A stretch of 64,000 nt of DNA from Schizochytrium sp. CCTCC M209059 (taxonomy: Eukaryota > Sar > Bigyra > Thraustochytrida > Thraustochytriidae). The notes under the pieces are model-generated. The model was not told the origin of the DNA, did not search any database, and saw nothing but the letters and a program-made list of their open reading frames with translations. The position numbers and the translations under genes were made by a program. Numbering within the stretch: the first letter of the stretch is position 1; every line of letters starts with the position of its first letter. The stretch is from contig KN805375.1 in NCBI GenBank assembly GCA_000818945.1, positions 587,444-651,443 on the forward strand, read 5' to 3'. Below are positions 38,188 through 47,679 of this stretch, in pieces.

Positions 38188-40305
38188 ATGGCGACGCCAG
38201 CGTCGGAAGATAATGTCAACGTGCGCGTTGCCGTTCGCGCGAGGCCGCTTAACTCGCGCGAGCGCACGCTGGGCTGTAGCGAGTGCGTTTCAATGGAAGG
38301 CAAAATCACCAAGATCTGGGACGAGAACGGCAAGGAGAAACTCTTTCCTTTCGACCATTCGTACTGGTACGACACATCGCAAAAGCAAGTCTACGAAGAA
38401 CTAGCGCGGCCGATCGTGACAGCTGCCATTGATGGCTTCAATGGCGTTATCTTTGCCTATGGACAAACGGGATCAGGAAAAACGCACACGATGCAGGGCA
38501 GCGGGGATGATATCGGTATTGTGCCCATGCTAAACCGCGAAATCTTTGACCTCTTGGCCACCAAGACCGAGGCCGATGGAGGCGAGTCGCTCGTGACGGC
38601 CTCGTACCTCGAAATCTATAACGAGGTAATTCGCGATCTCCTGAACCCTAGCGATAAGCAACTCAAGATTCGCGAGCATCCCAAATTAGGAATTTATGTG
38701 GAACACCTTGCCGAGCTGGTCGTGGAAAACGCCGAGGGCATTGCAAAGCTGCTAGACCAGGGAAACGCCGTCAAGCAAGTGGCTGCTACGCAAATGAACG
38801 AGCGTTCTTCTCGGTCGCATTGCTGCTTTATCGTGACCATCAAGCAGCGCAAAGTAGAGGAAATTGAAAACGGCGACGAAAAGATAACGCGTGAGACGAC
38901 GTTGAACGCGAGCATCAATCTCGTTGATCTGGCGGGATCAGAGCGTGCAGCCAAAACAGGCGCCGCGGGGTCTCGGTTGAAAGAGGGTGCCGCAATCAAC
39001 CTGAGTCTGTCGACGCTGGGTCAAGTCATTAACATGCTCGCCGAGGGTGGTAAAGGTCACATCCCGTACCGAAATTCCAAATTGACTCGCGTGCTCCAGC
39101 AGGCCTTGGGTGGAAACGCACGAACGGTCATGGTGGCGGCGATCAGCCCTGCAGATAACAACTATGGCGAAACCTTGTCAACCCTGCAGTACGCATCGCG
39201 AGCGAGCAAGATTCAGAACAAGACGGTTCGTAACGAGGACGTCAGCCAGCGCATGATTCGCGAGCTTCGTGAGGAGGTGGAGCGTCTCCGAGCACAAATG
39301 GCTGAGCTCGAACGAAATCGCGTCGCCGATCCTTCGAGTCTGCTGGCCGCTGGAGAATTAAGCCCGCGTGCAGCGGACGCCGAGGACGAGCAAATGCGTG
39401 AGATGCGAGAAAAGATCGCCATGCTCGAGGAGACCAAAAAGAGACAATGGGACGAAGTGCAAAAACTCTCGGCAGCCTTTGAAGAGGAACGCGACAAGAC
39501 ACTCAAGAACGAAAATGTGGTTCGTGATATTATGCAAAATGTAAAGGACGAAAAGGTGGCGCTCATGAAGCGTCTGCGCGAGCTTGATACAGAGAAAGCA
39601 GGTCTTTCCAAGGCCCTCAAGCAGACCAAGGCTGAGTACAACGAGACCAAGTCAGCGCTTGAAAAGGACATGGCCGAGTATCAGGCGACGATGGCGACGC
39701 CCGAGGCGGAGCGGGACGAGGCGCGCATCCAGGAGCTCTTTGCTGCCATTGAGGAGAATCGCGATCGACTTATTGCGCAGCGCACGGACATCAAAGACAT
39801 GAAAGAGCGCCTCCGGTGCAATCAGGAAGAGCAGCTCGAGCAAAAGGCCGAGCTCGAGGCACAGACTCGAATTCTTGAGGAGGATGCCGAACTGCGCAAG
39901 GCCATTCAAGACGAGGAAAAGGCCAAGCTGCGCGAGGAATTCTCTGAGAGCGCGCACGTCATGTCCGAGATTGCAAATATTGAGGCTTCGTATCAGCGCA
40001 AGCTTAACGCGGCACGAACGCGCGACGCAGATATGCGAGAACGCATTTGGGAGTTCGAAGCGCAAGTCGTCGATCTTGAGAGCGACAACTCTGTATTGCG
40101 AGCCGAGCTTTCGCGCCTTCGTGCCGAGTTGGACTCGGTACAGAGCGCACGCAAGCGAGACGCTGAGCGTGCCAAAGCGCGCGAGGACGCTCTTGTCAAG
40201 CAGCTCGTACAGGCTTTCGAACTCGACCGTGGTCGCCTCGTTCTCGCGTTAGAGCAGGTCACCAAGGATTGCGTACATTTGGCCTCTTTGCACGGACGTA
40301 ACTGA
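38188..40305 (+). CDS. Kinesin-3-like motor protein
   Basis: A 705-residue microtubule motor with an N-terminal head. The nucleotide pocket is complete: P-loop GQTGSGKTHT (92-101), switch I NERSSRSH (204-211), switch II DLAGSE (247-252), and HIPYRNSKLTRVLQ for the microtubule-binding loop. FDHSYWYDTSQKQVY and LKIREHPKLGIYVEHLAEL are typical of kinesin-3 (KIF1/Unc-104) heads. The motor ends near residue 350 at KIQNKTVRNED and is followed by about 330 residues of charged coiled coil. No FHA, PH or cargo domain follows, so it is shorter than classic kinesin-3. The start at MATPASEDNVNVRVAVRARP fits the usual short N-terminus. The coding region is intronless. Confidence 0.92.
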   Translation: MATPASEDNVNVRVAVRARPLNSRERTLGCSECVSMEGKITKIWDENGKEKLFPFDHSYWYDTSQKQVYEELARPIVTAAIDGFNGVIFAYGQTGSGKTHTMQGSGDDIGIVPMLNREIFDLLATKTEADGGESLVTASYLEIYNEVIRDLLNPSDKQLKIREHPKLGIYVEHLAELVVENAEGIAKLLDQGNAVKQVAATQMNERSSRSHCCFIVTIKQRKVEEIENGDEKITRETTLNASINLVDLAGSERAAKTGAAGSRLKEGAAINLSLSTLGQVINMLAEGGKGHIPYRNSKLTRVLQQALGGNARTVMVAAISPADNNYGETLSTLQYASRASKIQNKTVRNEDVSQRMIRELREEVERLRAQMAELERNRVADPSSLLAAGELSPRAADAEDEQMREMREKIAMLEETKKRQWDEVQKLSAAFEEERDKTLKNENVVRDIMQNVKDEKVALMKRLRELDTEKAGLSKALKQTKAEYNETKSALEKDMAEYQATMATPEAERDEARIQELFAAIEENRDRLIAQRTDIKDMKERLRCNQEEQLEQKAELEAQTRILEEDAELRKAIQDEEKAKLREEFSESAHVMSEIANIEASYQRKLNAARTRDADMRERIWEFEAQVVDLESDNSVLRAELSRLRAELDSVQSARKRDAERAKAREDALVKQLVQAFELDRGRLVLALEQVTKDCVHLASLHGRN

Positions 40306-41120
40306 ATGACAGCATCTTTATACGTACCGATGTATTCTTTCGTTTGGGCGTTTTTTGCGCGATTTGCACGCTGTAGGCAAGCACACTTCACATTTTAGCT
40401 TGCACGAATGGACACGAGCAAACAACCATGCCTATGAGCAAGACGAGCGCTCTGCGCTCACAGATATACTCTCACTTTGTTGTGTTTGCTCCTCATTCCT
40501 GCCTGGGCCTCTTCGATTTGTGGGCGTGCGTCTGTCGAATCATATTTCTGTTATGTCATGTCGAATAGAGAAGGATCGAAAGAGGGTTCATCTTTTTTCT
40601 TTTTTTCTTTTTTGGATAAGAGTGTTACTTTTCGGAGAATATCGAAACGCAGAACAAATGCTCTTCATACTGAAAACATCAGCTCTACGGGATGGGGAAG
40701 GGATGTGTTGCAAAGGCAGAAAAAGAATACGCGGCATGGCATCCCCGATGGAAAAGAGTAAAAGAGGTATGTTTTGGCGGTGGTAATGATGTTGCTGTTG
40801 TTGTTGATGATGATGATGGGTGTGGGAGGTGATCGTCACAGAAATGGACGGTTTACGATGAGGCGATAAGAAAGAGTTGAGGTGAAGAAAGAAACAGGCG
40901 AGCTGTGGAATTCGGTTCGATCTTGCCGCTTCAAACCGCGAACAGAAAAAGCCTGCCAATCCGCCAGTCAGCCAGTCGGTCATTTGATTCAAGTGAAAAG
41001 GTCGACGAGCTAGCGAGCGAAGCGAAGCTACGTGGTTGCGATCGTCCAACTTCCTCCACGCGGCGGCGGGCGGGCCAACCAGATCGCCGCCGGCCCTTCA
41101 GGCACGCGCCGGTAGCGCTA
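40306..41120. other. Convergent 3' flanks of kinesin and eIF3e genes
   Basis: AT-richer spacer with a (GTT/GAT)n stretch near 40790-40818. No coding content is supported. Confidence 0.6.
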
Positions 41121-42581
41121 CTACTGCTGCTGCTCCTTCTGGTTTGCCAGCTGCTGCACCTCATTGGTGAGCTGAAAGGTGCGGTAGGCCAGGTCCTTGG
41201 TCTTGTCAATAACCATCTGGTGGATCTCCGGAACATGAGAGCTCATGACGATGCAATGCTGCTCGGAGTCGAGCTTGGCGTCGAGCTTGATGTCGCGAAT
41301 AAGGTCGACGATCCACTGCTCCGAATCCATGGAGGCATCGAGGTCGATGCTGGAAGCGAGCGTGTTGGTGTCGAGCTTGGTGTGAATGCGGCAGACAGAC
41401 TCGATGATGGCGAGGCGGGCGGCGTCGACGAACTGCTGCGCAAAGGGGTGAAGGAAGAAGTCGCTCTGGAGGACGGGAATAGACTCCTTGAGGCAGGCGT
41501 TGGCCTTCTCAAAGTCGTATTCAATGTAGAGCGCCGTGATAAAGCGGGTGATGGGATCGCTAAACTCGTAGGCCTCCTGCTGCACGACGTTGATGAGCCA
41601 GCCCTTGTACTTGCGGCTCTTCTTGGCAGTGCAGACCATGGCGACGCAGACATAGCGCAGCAGCCAGGGGCAGTTGGTCTGCATGGCGTTGAGGTGCTTC
41701 TGGCCCATGAAAAAGTCGAGCATTTGCAAAAGCAGGTATTCCGGCATCTCCTCGGCCGGCGGGTACTCGGAGCCGACGTCCGGGGTGTCCTCCTCGTCGG
41801 CCTCGACCGGGTTCTTGAAGAAAATAAAGAGACTCCAGGTGAGAAGCCATGATCGGAAGGCAAGCAACTCGAGGTGCTGGGTGGCCGTGAGGTCCTGGGC
41901 GCCGGCGGCGCCCTGGGTGTCGGCCGAAGAGTCGATGTGGGTCTGCAGGGCGAGGAGGTCCTTGAGCGCGGTCACGACGCTCTCGCGCGTGCTCAGCGTG
42001 AGCATCTCACCGCACAGCTTGCCCCAGAGGGCCTTGATGGCCAGCTCGTGCTCGCCGGCGAGCTCGCGAAAGTACGAGAGCACGTAGACGGATCCCTGGT
42101 AGTTGCCGACCTCGTAGAGGACCTTGCCGTAGCTGTAAAAGGCGTCGACCATCTCCTCCGTGACGCCCATCTCGTCGCGCAGGTACTGGAGGTTGAAGTT
42201 GCCGGCCGAGACGAGCTCCTGGAGCGCCTCCTCGTCGCGGAGGATGCGGAGGAGCTCTCCGCAGCCCTCCTCGAGCTCGTCTATCAACTGGACGGTCTCG
42301 TCGTGCTTGACCTTCATGTCCTCGGCTGCTTCTGCGCTGGCCTCGGGGTTCTCCTCGGCCACCTCCAGATAGTAGTCAGACATGCGCGTCGCGCTCAGAT
42401 ACTGCAGGGTCGCCTCCACGAGCTCGACCTTGTCGTAAAAGTCCTGCTCCTGCAGCCACACGATGATGGGGAACAGCATGTGCAGGTCCATGTTGCCCGC
42501 CAGCTTGGCCGTCAGGTCATACCGCACGCGCGGGTCTTCGTTGGCCGCCACGGCGGCATCCTCTCCCGTCTGGCTCGCCAT
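41121..42581 (-). CDS. EIF3E: Eukaryotic translation initiation factor 3 subunit E
   Basis: A 486-residue eIF3e (INT6) homolog, a PCI-domain subunit of the eIF3 complex that brings the 40S subunit to mRNA. The N-terminus YDLTAKLAGNMDLHMLFPII and LQEQDFYDKVELVEATLQYL match the family's conserved start, followed by helical repeats and the C-terminal PCI region (about 240-400) with FFMGQKHLNAMQTNCPWLLRY, VVQQEAYEFSDPITRF and IHTKLDTNTLASSIDLDAS. The chosen start is MASQTGED (42581); the frame opens 28 codons upstream into an Arg/Ala/Ser repeat that looks untranslated. A four-unit 23-bp repeat lies 218 bases upstream. Confidence 0.95.
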   Translation of the reverse strand: MASQTGEDAAVAANEDPRVRYDLTAKLAGNMDLHMLFPIIVWLQEQDFYDKVELVEATLQYLSATRMSDYYLEVAEENPEASAEAAEDMKVKHDETVQLIDELEEGCGELLRILRDEEALQELVSAGNFNLQYLRDEMGVTEEMVDAFYSYGKVLYEVGNYQGSVYVLSYFRELAGEHELAIKALWGKLCGEMLTLSTRESVVTALKDLLALQTHIDSSADTQGAAGAQDLTATQHLELLAFRSWLLTWSLFIFFKNPVEADEEDTPDVGSEYPPAEEMPEYLLLQMLDFFMGQKHLNAMQTNCPWLLRYVCVAMVCTAKKSRKYKGWLINVVQQEAYEFSDPITRFITALYIEYDFEKANACLKESIPVLQSDFFLHPFAQQFVDAARLAIIESVCRIHTKLDTNTLASSIDLDASMDSEQWIVDLIRDIKLDAKLDSEQHCIVMSSHVPEIHQMVIDKTKDLAYRTFQLTNEVQQLANQKEQQQ

Positions 42582-42798
42582 GATGCTCGCCCGCCCGCTC
42601 GCTCGCTCGCTCGCCCGCTCGCCGCTCGCTCGCCGCTCTCGCGCGCTCCGCTGCCTGGCGCGCACGCTCCGCCGCTCGAGGCCCGCCGCTCGCCGCCCGC
42701 TCGCTCGCTCCCGCTCTGCCGCGCTCGCCGGCCTCGTGCTCCTGCCGCGCCTCGTGCGCTGCCCTCTTTGCCGCCGCGCGATCCACGACCACCCACCG

Positions 42799-42890
42799 GC
42801 CGCCGCAAGTGGGCTATGCGCGCCGCCGCAAGTGCGCTATGCGCGCCGCCGCAAGTGCACTATGCGCGCCGCCGCAAGTGCAATATGCGG
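42799..42890. repeat. Four 23-bp GCCGCCGCAAGTG repeats upstream of eIF3e
   Basis: Units start at 42799, 42822, 42845 and 42868, each GCCGCCGCAAGTG, a variable two to three bases, then TATGCG. The first unit contains CGCAAGTGGGCTAT, whose reverse complement ATAGCCCACTTGCG occurs exactly upstream of eL22 at 20342-20355. Confidence 0.85.
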
Positions 42891-43832
42891 CCCCGGTGGT
42901 TAGGCAGGCAGGGACCGACTGCTGGGCTGTCTGTCTGTCTGTCTGTCTGGCGCCGATAGCGGCGGCAGCTCGAGGCGGGATGCGGGATGCGGGCGAATGC
43001 GTCTTCGGCGGTCGGACGCTCGTCGGAGCGGGCAGGCCGGCACCGATGCACGGAATGGCCGTCGCAGAGAGGTCTGTCTGGGCGGACGAAGCTAGAAGAC
43101 CAGCCAGCCCGCCCGCCCGCCAGCGAGCAGAGGAAGAGAGGAGAAGAGAATTGCGCGAGAGAAATGAGCGAAGACGAAGATTTTGACGCGGGACGAGCGG
43201 GAAAAAGTTTGTCCTGGGCGGGGAGGCGAGGACCCGAGGGAGGAAGCAAAAGAGGGGATCAACATGAATCCCGAAGATTTTGGGCTTGCGCCAAGAACCT
43301 ACCTATCCATACCCCAAGCATCTATTTTGTTCTCTGAGTGCTTCTGAAGATGAAGCAACGAAAGCTAGAACTTCTCGCAATTTTATCCACTCTATCACTC
43401 ACGCAATCTTTCCCCACCCCTCCAAGTTGTCAAGTCTTCATCATCATGATCATCACCACGCGTGTTTTTCCTTTTCCCGCCAGCGCCCTCTCTTCATGAC
43501 CATGACAGATAAAACAACCATCCAGCAGAACAGCAACCAAGCAACTCAACGGACACCTCTCCTGCTTCCTTCCTTCCTTGCTTCCTTCCTTCCTTCCTTG
43601 CATGCATACATACATACATACTACGCACGCCGTCAGGGTTCTCCCTCTTCCGGCGCGGCCTGGCGCCGGACTCCTGCCCCGCAAACCTAACCTCGCCGGC
43701 AGGCGAAGACCCGTCAAACCTGACCGGGGACAGTGGCCTCGCGTCCCAGGCTCCGAGTCCGAGTCCCCAGAGCGGCCGAGCACAAGCGGGAGCGACGGCG
43801 GCGACGACGACAGCGACGGCGACTGCCAGATC

Positions 43833-43955
43833 TAGCTAGCTAGCTGCGGCTGCTGCTGAGAGTTTGATCAAGACGGACGCGATAGCGTAGTTTACAGTTA
43901 GGCAAGCGAGCTAGCAAGCTAGCTAGCTAGCTAGCTACTAGCTACGTAGCTAGCT
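43833..43955. repeat. CTAG/AGCT-type repeat tract
   Basis: Two blocks of repeated CTAG (near 43833-43848 and 43908-43955), interrupted by about 60 bases. The sequence is self-complementary and could extrude hairpins. Confidence 0.75.
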
Positions 43956-44123
43956 GGTCGCCAGGCACCTACCGCAACGGGAGGTGAGCCTCGTTGAGAC
44001 TCGGGCGCGCGGCGCGAAGGAGTAAACCTCGAAGCGGAGCGAGGGGAGGAGACAGGGGTCGACGAGAGAGCGTCGGAGACACAGCAGTGGCATAAAACAA
44101 AGCGCCCTTTAGCGAGATCCACC

Positions 44124-45524
44124 ATGGGGAAAATGGGCCTGAAAAAGTACAAGACCCCCGAGTTCGGACTCATGTTCAAGTCCGTCGTTGGATCCGGCGC
44201 ATTCGCGCTGCCGTACGCCATGCGGGAGGCGGGCGTCCTCGGAGGCTCGATCGTCGTCCTCGTGGTGGCCGCCTTTAGCGTTGAGACCACCAAGCAGCTC
44301 ATCAAGAGTGCCGGCAGTGCATCGGAAGAGTACAGGCGCCGCACAGAACTCGACAACCTCAAGCGGTCTGAGATTGGTTTCACGCAGGTCGCAGATGTCG
44401 CACTCGGGAAATGGGCGTGGATTGTGTCCGTGAGCATCTTTGCAGCGCAATTCTGTGCGGTGGCCACGTACTTTGTCTTTTTCGACACGACGCTTTCGCC
44501 CATGCTTGGCTACCTCATCTACGGGGAAGATCGCGACGGCCCGCACCACGCACTTGTGCGCAACGTTCTCTTGCTTGTCCTTGTCGCCATTCAAGTTGGG
44601 CTTGCCATGGCCCCGGATCCATCTTTCCTGCAAAACACCTCCAAGTTTGGCAACATCATCTTCATGCTCTCGCTTGGCTTCATTGTCGTTTTTAGCGCCT
44701 GGTACGCGCCGCCCACGCTTTCCAACGTTCATGCCTTTGGGACCGGCAGCGGCATCGTCATGGCCTTTGGCGTCACGTGTTTTACGCTCGCGGCTCCCGC
44801 CGAGTCGCTCGGTATCTATAGCACGGCTTCCACCAAGGGACGCAAAAAGTTTGAGGAGATCGTCAATGCCGCCTACGCAGCAGCCATCCTCCTCTACCTC
44901 TTTGTCGCCGTCTATTCCTATGCGTGCTTTGGCAAGGATACCGAGCAGATTATCTTTACAAATCTCACTGCTTCGCACAGCATGCTCGGTTATTTGATCC
45001 AGACACTCATGTCAGCCATGCTTTGCTGTAATTTCCCTCTGAGTTTTTTCCCCGTCCACCAAATGGTCGAGCAAACGTTCAAACTCGAGTCTGAGACGTA
45101 CAAGCCAGGTCTTGGTTTCAAGGTCGCGCGCATCGGTCACTCCACCCGCATGGACCCCACGGAGCGCTCCAAGTTGATCGAGTCCATTAGCTCCCAAGAG
45201 TCGCAAAGCTCAGCGGAGAGCGATGACGACGACGGGACCTCGGCGCTCACGACTTCGCAAATCATTTCGCGCACCGTGCTTGTTCTTGCCACTGGCGTGC
45301 TCGCTTGGTTGGCCGGTGACAAATTTGCCATGATTTCCACGGTAGGTGGTGCATTCACTGCCGTCATCGCCTTCATCTTGCCGCCAATTATGAACATGCG
45401 CTTGCATGGTGGTTGGCGCGCACAGTCGTGGCCGCGCATTGTGCTGAATATCTGTATCATTGCGGTCGGCTGTTGGGGCGGCGCGCAGTCTCTTTACGAC
45501 GGCGTCAAAGGACTTATAAAGTGA
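44124..45524 (+). CDS. AAAP-family amino-acid transporter
   Basis: A 466-residue multi-pass membrane protein of the amino acid/auxin permease family (Pfam Aa_trans; SLC36/SLC38/AVT type). The first membrane segment carries the family motif VVGSGAFALPYAMREAG. About ten to eleven hydrophobic segments follow, such as GSIVVLVVAAFSV, NVLLLVLVAIQVGLAM, IIFMLSLGFIVVFSAW, AAILLYLFVAVYSYACFG and the C-terminal AVIAFILPPIMNM. A long hydrophilic loop rich in Ser/Asp (about residues 350-375) precedes the last segments. The start ATG sits in ACCATGG, a good eukaryotic initiation context. Such proteins move amino acids with protons or sodium at the plasma or vacuolar membrane; the substrate and membrane cannot be told here. 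Confidence 0.9.
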   Translation: MGKMGLKKYKTPEFGLMFKSVVGSGAFALPYAMREAGVLGGSIVVLVVAAFSVETTKQLIKSAGSASEEYRRRTELDNLKRSEIGFTQVADVALGKWAWIVSVSIFAAQFCAVATYFVFFDTTLSPMLGYLIYGEDRDGPHHALVRNVLLLVLVAIQVGLAMAPDPSFLQNTSKFGNIIFMLSLGFIVVFSAWYAPPTLSNVHAFGTGSGIVMAFGVTCFTLAAPAESLGIYSTASTKGRKKFEEIVNAAYAAAILLYLFVAVYSYACFGKDTEQIIFTNLTASHSMLGYLIQTLMSAMLCCNFPLSFFPVHQMVEQTFKLESETYKPGLGFKVARIGHSTRMDPTERSKLIESISSQESQSSAESDDDDGTSALTTSQIISRTVLVLATGVLAWLAGDKFAMISTVGGAFTAVIAFILPPIMNMRLHGGWRAQSWPRIVLNICIIAVGCWGGAQSLYDGVKGLIK

Positions 45525-45639
45525 TGCGCTGCGCTCGGGCGTCGTCAAGCGGTGAGAGAAAAGGGCGCTTCTTTCGTCCCTTTGTGGAAAGGTATGCTAG
45601 TTTCCAAGAACACCATGAAGCAGCTTATTTATCTGTTTT

Positions 45640-45685
<46 letters not shown>

Positions 45686-46023
45686 TGTTTCTCGTTTGAC
45701 AGCGTCGAAATTAAATGAGTAGGCGCGAAAGCCATGTTTCTTCGCTCGCAACTTGGTCTGTTCCAAATGCGCACATTGCGTTGGTCTTTGCTCTACAATG
45801 GCATAGCCAATAATGTACTAGTTCTCCAAAACACCGTGAAGCAGCTTAATTTATCTGTTTTGGTGGTGTTTCTTCTTGCCGCGTTGAAAGTGAATCAGTA
45901 AGCGCGAAAGTCATGCTTGTTCGCTCACTACTTGATCTGATTCAATTGCGCGCATTATGTTGGAATGTTGCTTCACATTGTCAATCATGTACCAAAAAAG
46001 TTCTGGATAAGTTACAAACAATT
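45525..46023. repeat. Degenerate tandem duplication and GT repeat between convergent genes
   Basis: Two diverged copies of one segment lie in tandem, at 45595-45787 and 45816-45967. Shared landmarks in order are CTAGTT, CACCRTGAAGCAGCTTA, TTTATCTGTTTTGGTG, AGGCGCGAAAG/AAGCGCGAAAG and GCGCAYATT-like ends. The first copy holds an inserted (GT)n tract at 45641-45682. No gene is seen. Confidence 0.7.
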
Positions 46024-46797
46024 CTATGGCTTCGGCTTCGCCCGCTTGCGAGGACGGGCAAATGGATTGATTATTGCGCGTCGCCTCGAAGATGGGACGT
46101 CTTCTGACTTGGCCGACAAGCCAGATATCTCGTCATCTTTTGCACGGTGAGCCGACGAAGACGTGCCTGCAGCCGCAGCGTCTCTCCGGCGCTTCTTGGC
46201 AAGCGCCTTCGCCTCCTTGGTCCGAGCATCGACAAAGTCACCTACGGTTCCGCCTTCGAGAAGACCTAGAAAGTCTGTGTCCTCAACGACGTTGGTGTCG
46301 ATGTCGACATGAATTCCGAAAGCCTCGCCGCGCTCCTTTGCGTCCTTGAAGCTACGCTTCATGTCCAAGGCAACGCGCAAGAGGTCGCCTCGCCGCATGC
46401 GCGAGGTAGATTCTCCAAGTTCTGCGCGCGTAAGAACTTGGATCCAGCGCTCAAGTTGGTGACTGTGCGTGCGGACGGCCTCATGCAGAGCCTCGCGGAA
46501 GCTTGCCACGACAGGCCCCAAATCACTTTCGGCAACTACGTCCGCCTTTGTCGGGGCCGGACGCATATTGACTTCGAGGCGGAAGTTTGAATCAAGATGT
46601 TCGATAAGCTTGTTTTCTCGTGCGCGATGTGCCTCGCGCTCTCGGGCATCGTGATGAAAGGATGCCCACTCTTCCAGATCATCGTCGACCTCGGGGGACA
46701 ATGACCCATGCGCGTTTGAGACCGTTGTCGCGGACGCGGGCGCAGGCGCAGGCGCGAGCGCAGAAGGTTCTACACCAGACCAGTCGACATCAAAGAA

Positions 46798-46828
<31 letters not shown>

Positions 46829-47679
46829 TCTTCATCATCATCATCAGCGTTGGCATTGACGGCAGGAGTCGATGTTGATGCAGCGACAATGTTTGGATTC
46901 TCTGTCTGGGGCTGATTGCGATCGGAGTGTTCTGAAAGGGTATTTGTTGATGCACTTGTGGCGCCGCGCCCAGTTTCTGCGCGGTACTGCTCCGTGAGCG
47001 CAGCAAAGCGCGCGTCGAGCAGATCGAGCGCCGACGTGAGTGCATAAAGTGTTCCTTCCATGCTTGTGAAGAGCTCGCTGCCGCTTTGCGCGCTCATTTC
47101 GTCACAGACGGTCTCGAACTGAGCACGCCGCAGTCTGCGAGAGCGCTCGCGGCGACGACGCGCCTCCTGCTCATGGCGTCCGCCAAGCACGCGTCCAATG
47201 CGGCCTAATTTGGCGTCAATAAATTGCATTACCAACGTGAGCGACGGCTGTTCGCGCGCAAAGTGCTTGCGCCAATTGGGTAGAATCCTAAAGAGCGCCG
47301 TGCGGTGCAGCAAGACCTGCGCCTTTTCCGGGGGCGGAAGCTCGGAAAGGCCCGGAATCCGCATGACGCTGCGCACGAAGCCGCGAATGTCTGTGCAAAG
47401 CCGCGAGCGAAATGCCTTGGATCGCAGGAACAGCTCATCTGCGAGCAGTAGTCCGCGGTAGCGGAGCTTGGCGTTCTCGCTTTCCAGCACACGCCGCACG
47501 AGGTCGCTCGCCGTGCGCGCCGCCGAGGCCCCGCCGCTGCGGACGAGAACGAGCGTGTCGCGCAGGACTTCTTCGTCCAGCGCCAGACCGTCGATGACAT
47601 CGATGCCGACTGCGCCGGCTTTGGTGGCCTTGCGCACCAGTTTCTTGAGCCGCGTGAACCCGGCCTCTGACAGCGGCAT
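46024..47679 (-). CDS. UVSSA: UVSSA-like protein (transcription-coupled repair)
   Basis: A 551-residue protein resembling UV-stimulated scaffold protein A, which helps recruit TFIIH and USP7 to stalled RNA polymerase II. The N-terminal VHS/ENTH-like helical domain (about 1-160) contains KLRYRGLLLADELFLRSKAF, then FRSRL, GFVRSVMRIPG, ELPPPEKAQVLLHRTA and NWRKHFAREQPSL, the same order of landmarks (EELF-RS-FR, LPPP, W-FG) as UVSSA. The middle is low in complexity with a nine-residue Asp run. A C-terminal helical region (about 355-480: FRLEVNMRPAP, ALHEAVRTHSHQLERWIQ) may match DUF2043. It ends in an Arg/Lys-rich segment likely to be a nuclear signal. The zinc-binding Cys cluster of animal UVSSA is not visible. 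Confidence is moderate. Confidence 0.72.

Larger units (their letters stand above)
42582..44123. other. Divergent upstream region of eIF3e and the AAAP transporter
   Basis: About 1.5 kb, GC-rich at the left. It contains (CTCG)n near the eIF3e start, the 4 x 23-bp repeat at 42799-42890, a (TGTC)n run near 42929, a (CTTC)n tract near 43567-43600, and long CTAG/AGCT repeats at 43833-43955. No gene is supported. Confidence 0.55.

Noticed and set aside
40905..42959. Long plus-strand frames (315 and 361 residues) opposite eIF3e
   Set aside because: Antisense shadows with Leu/Val/Glu/Asp bias from codon structure.
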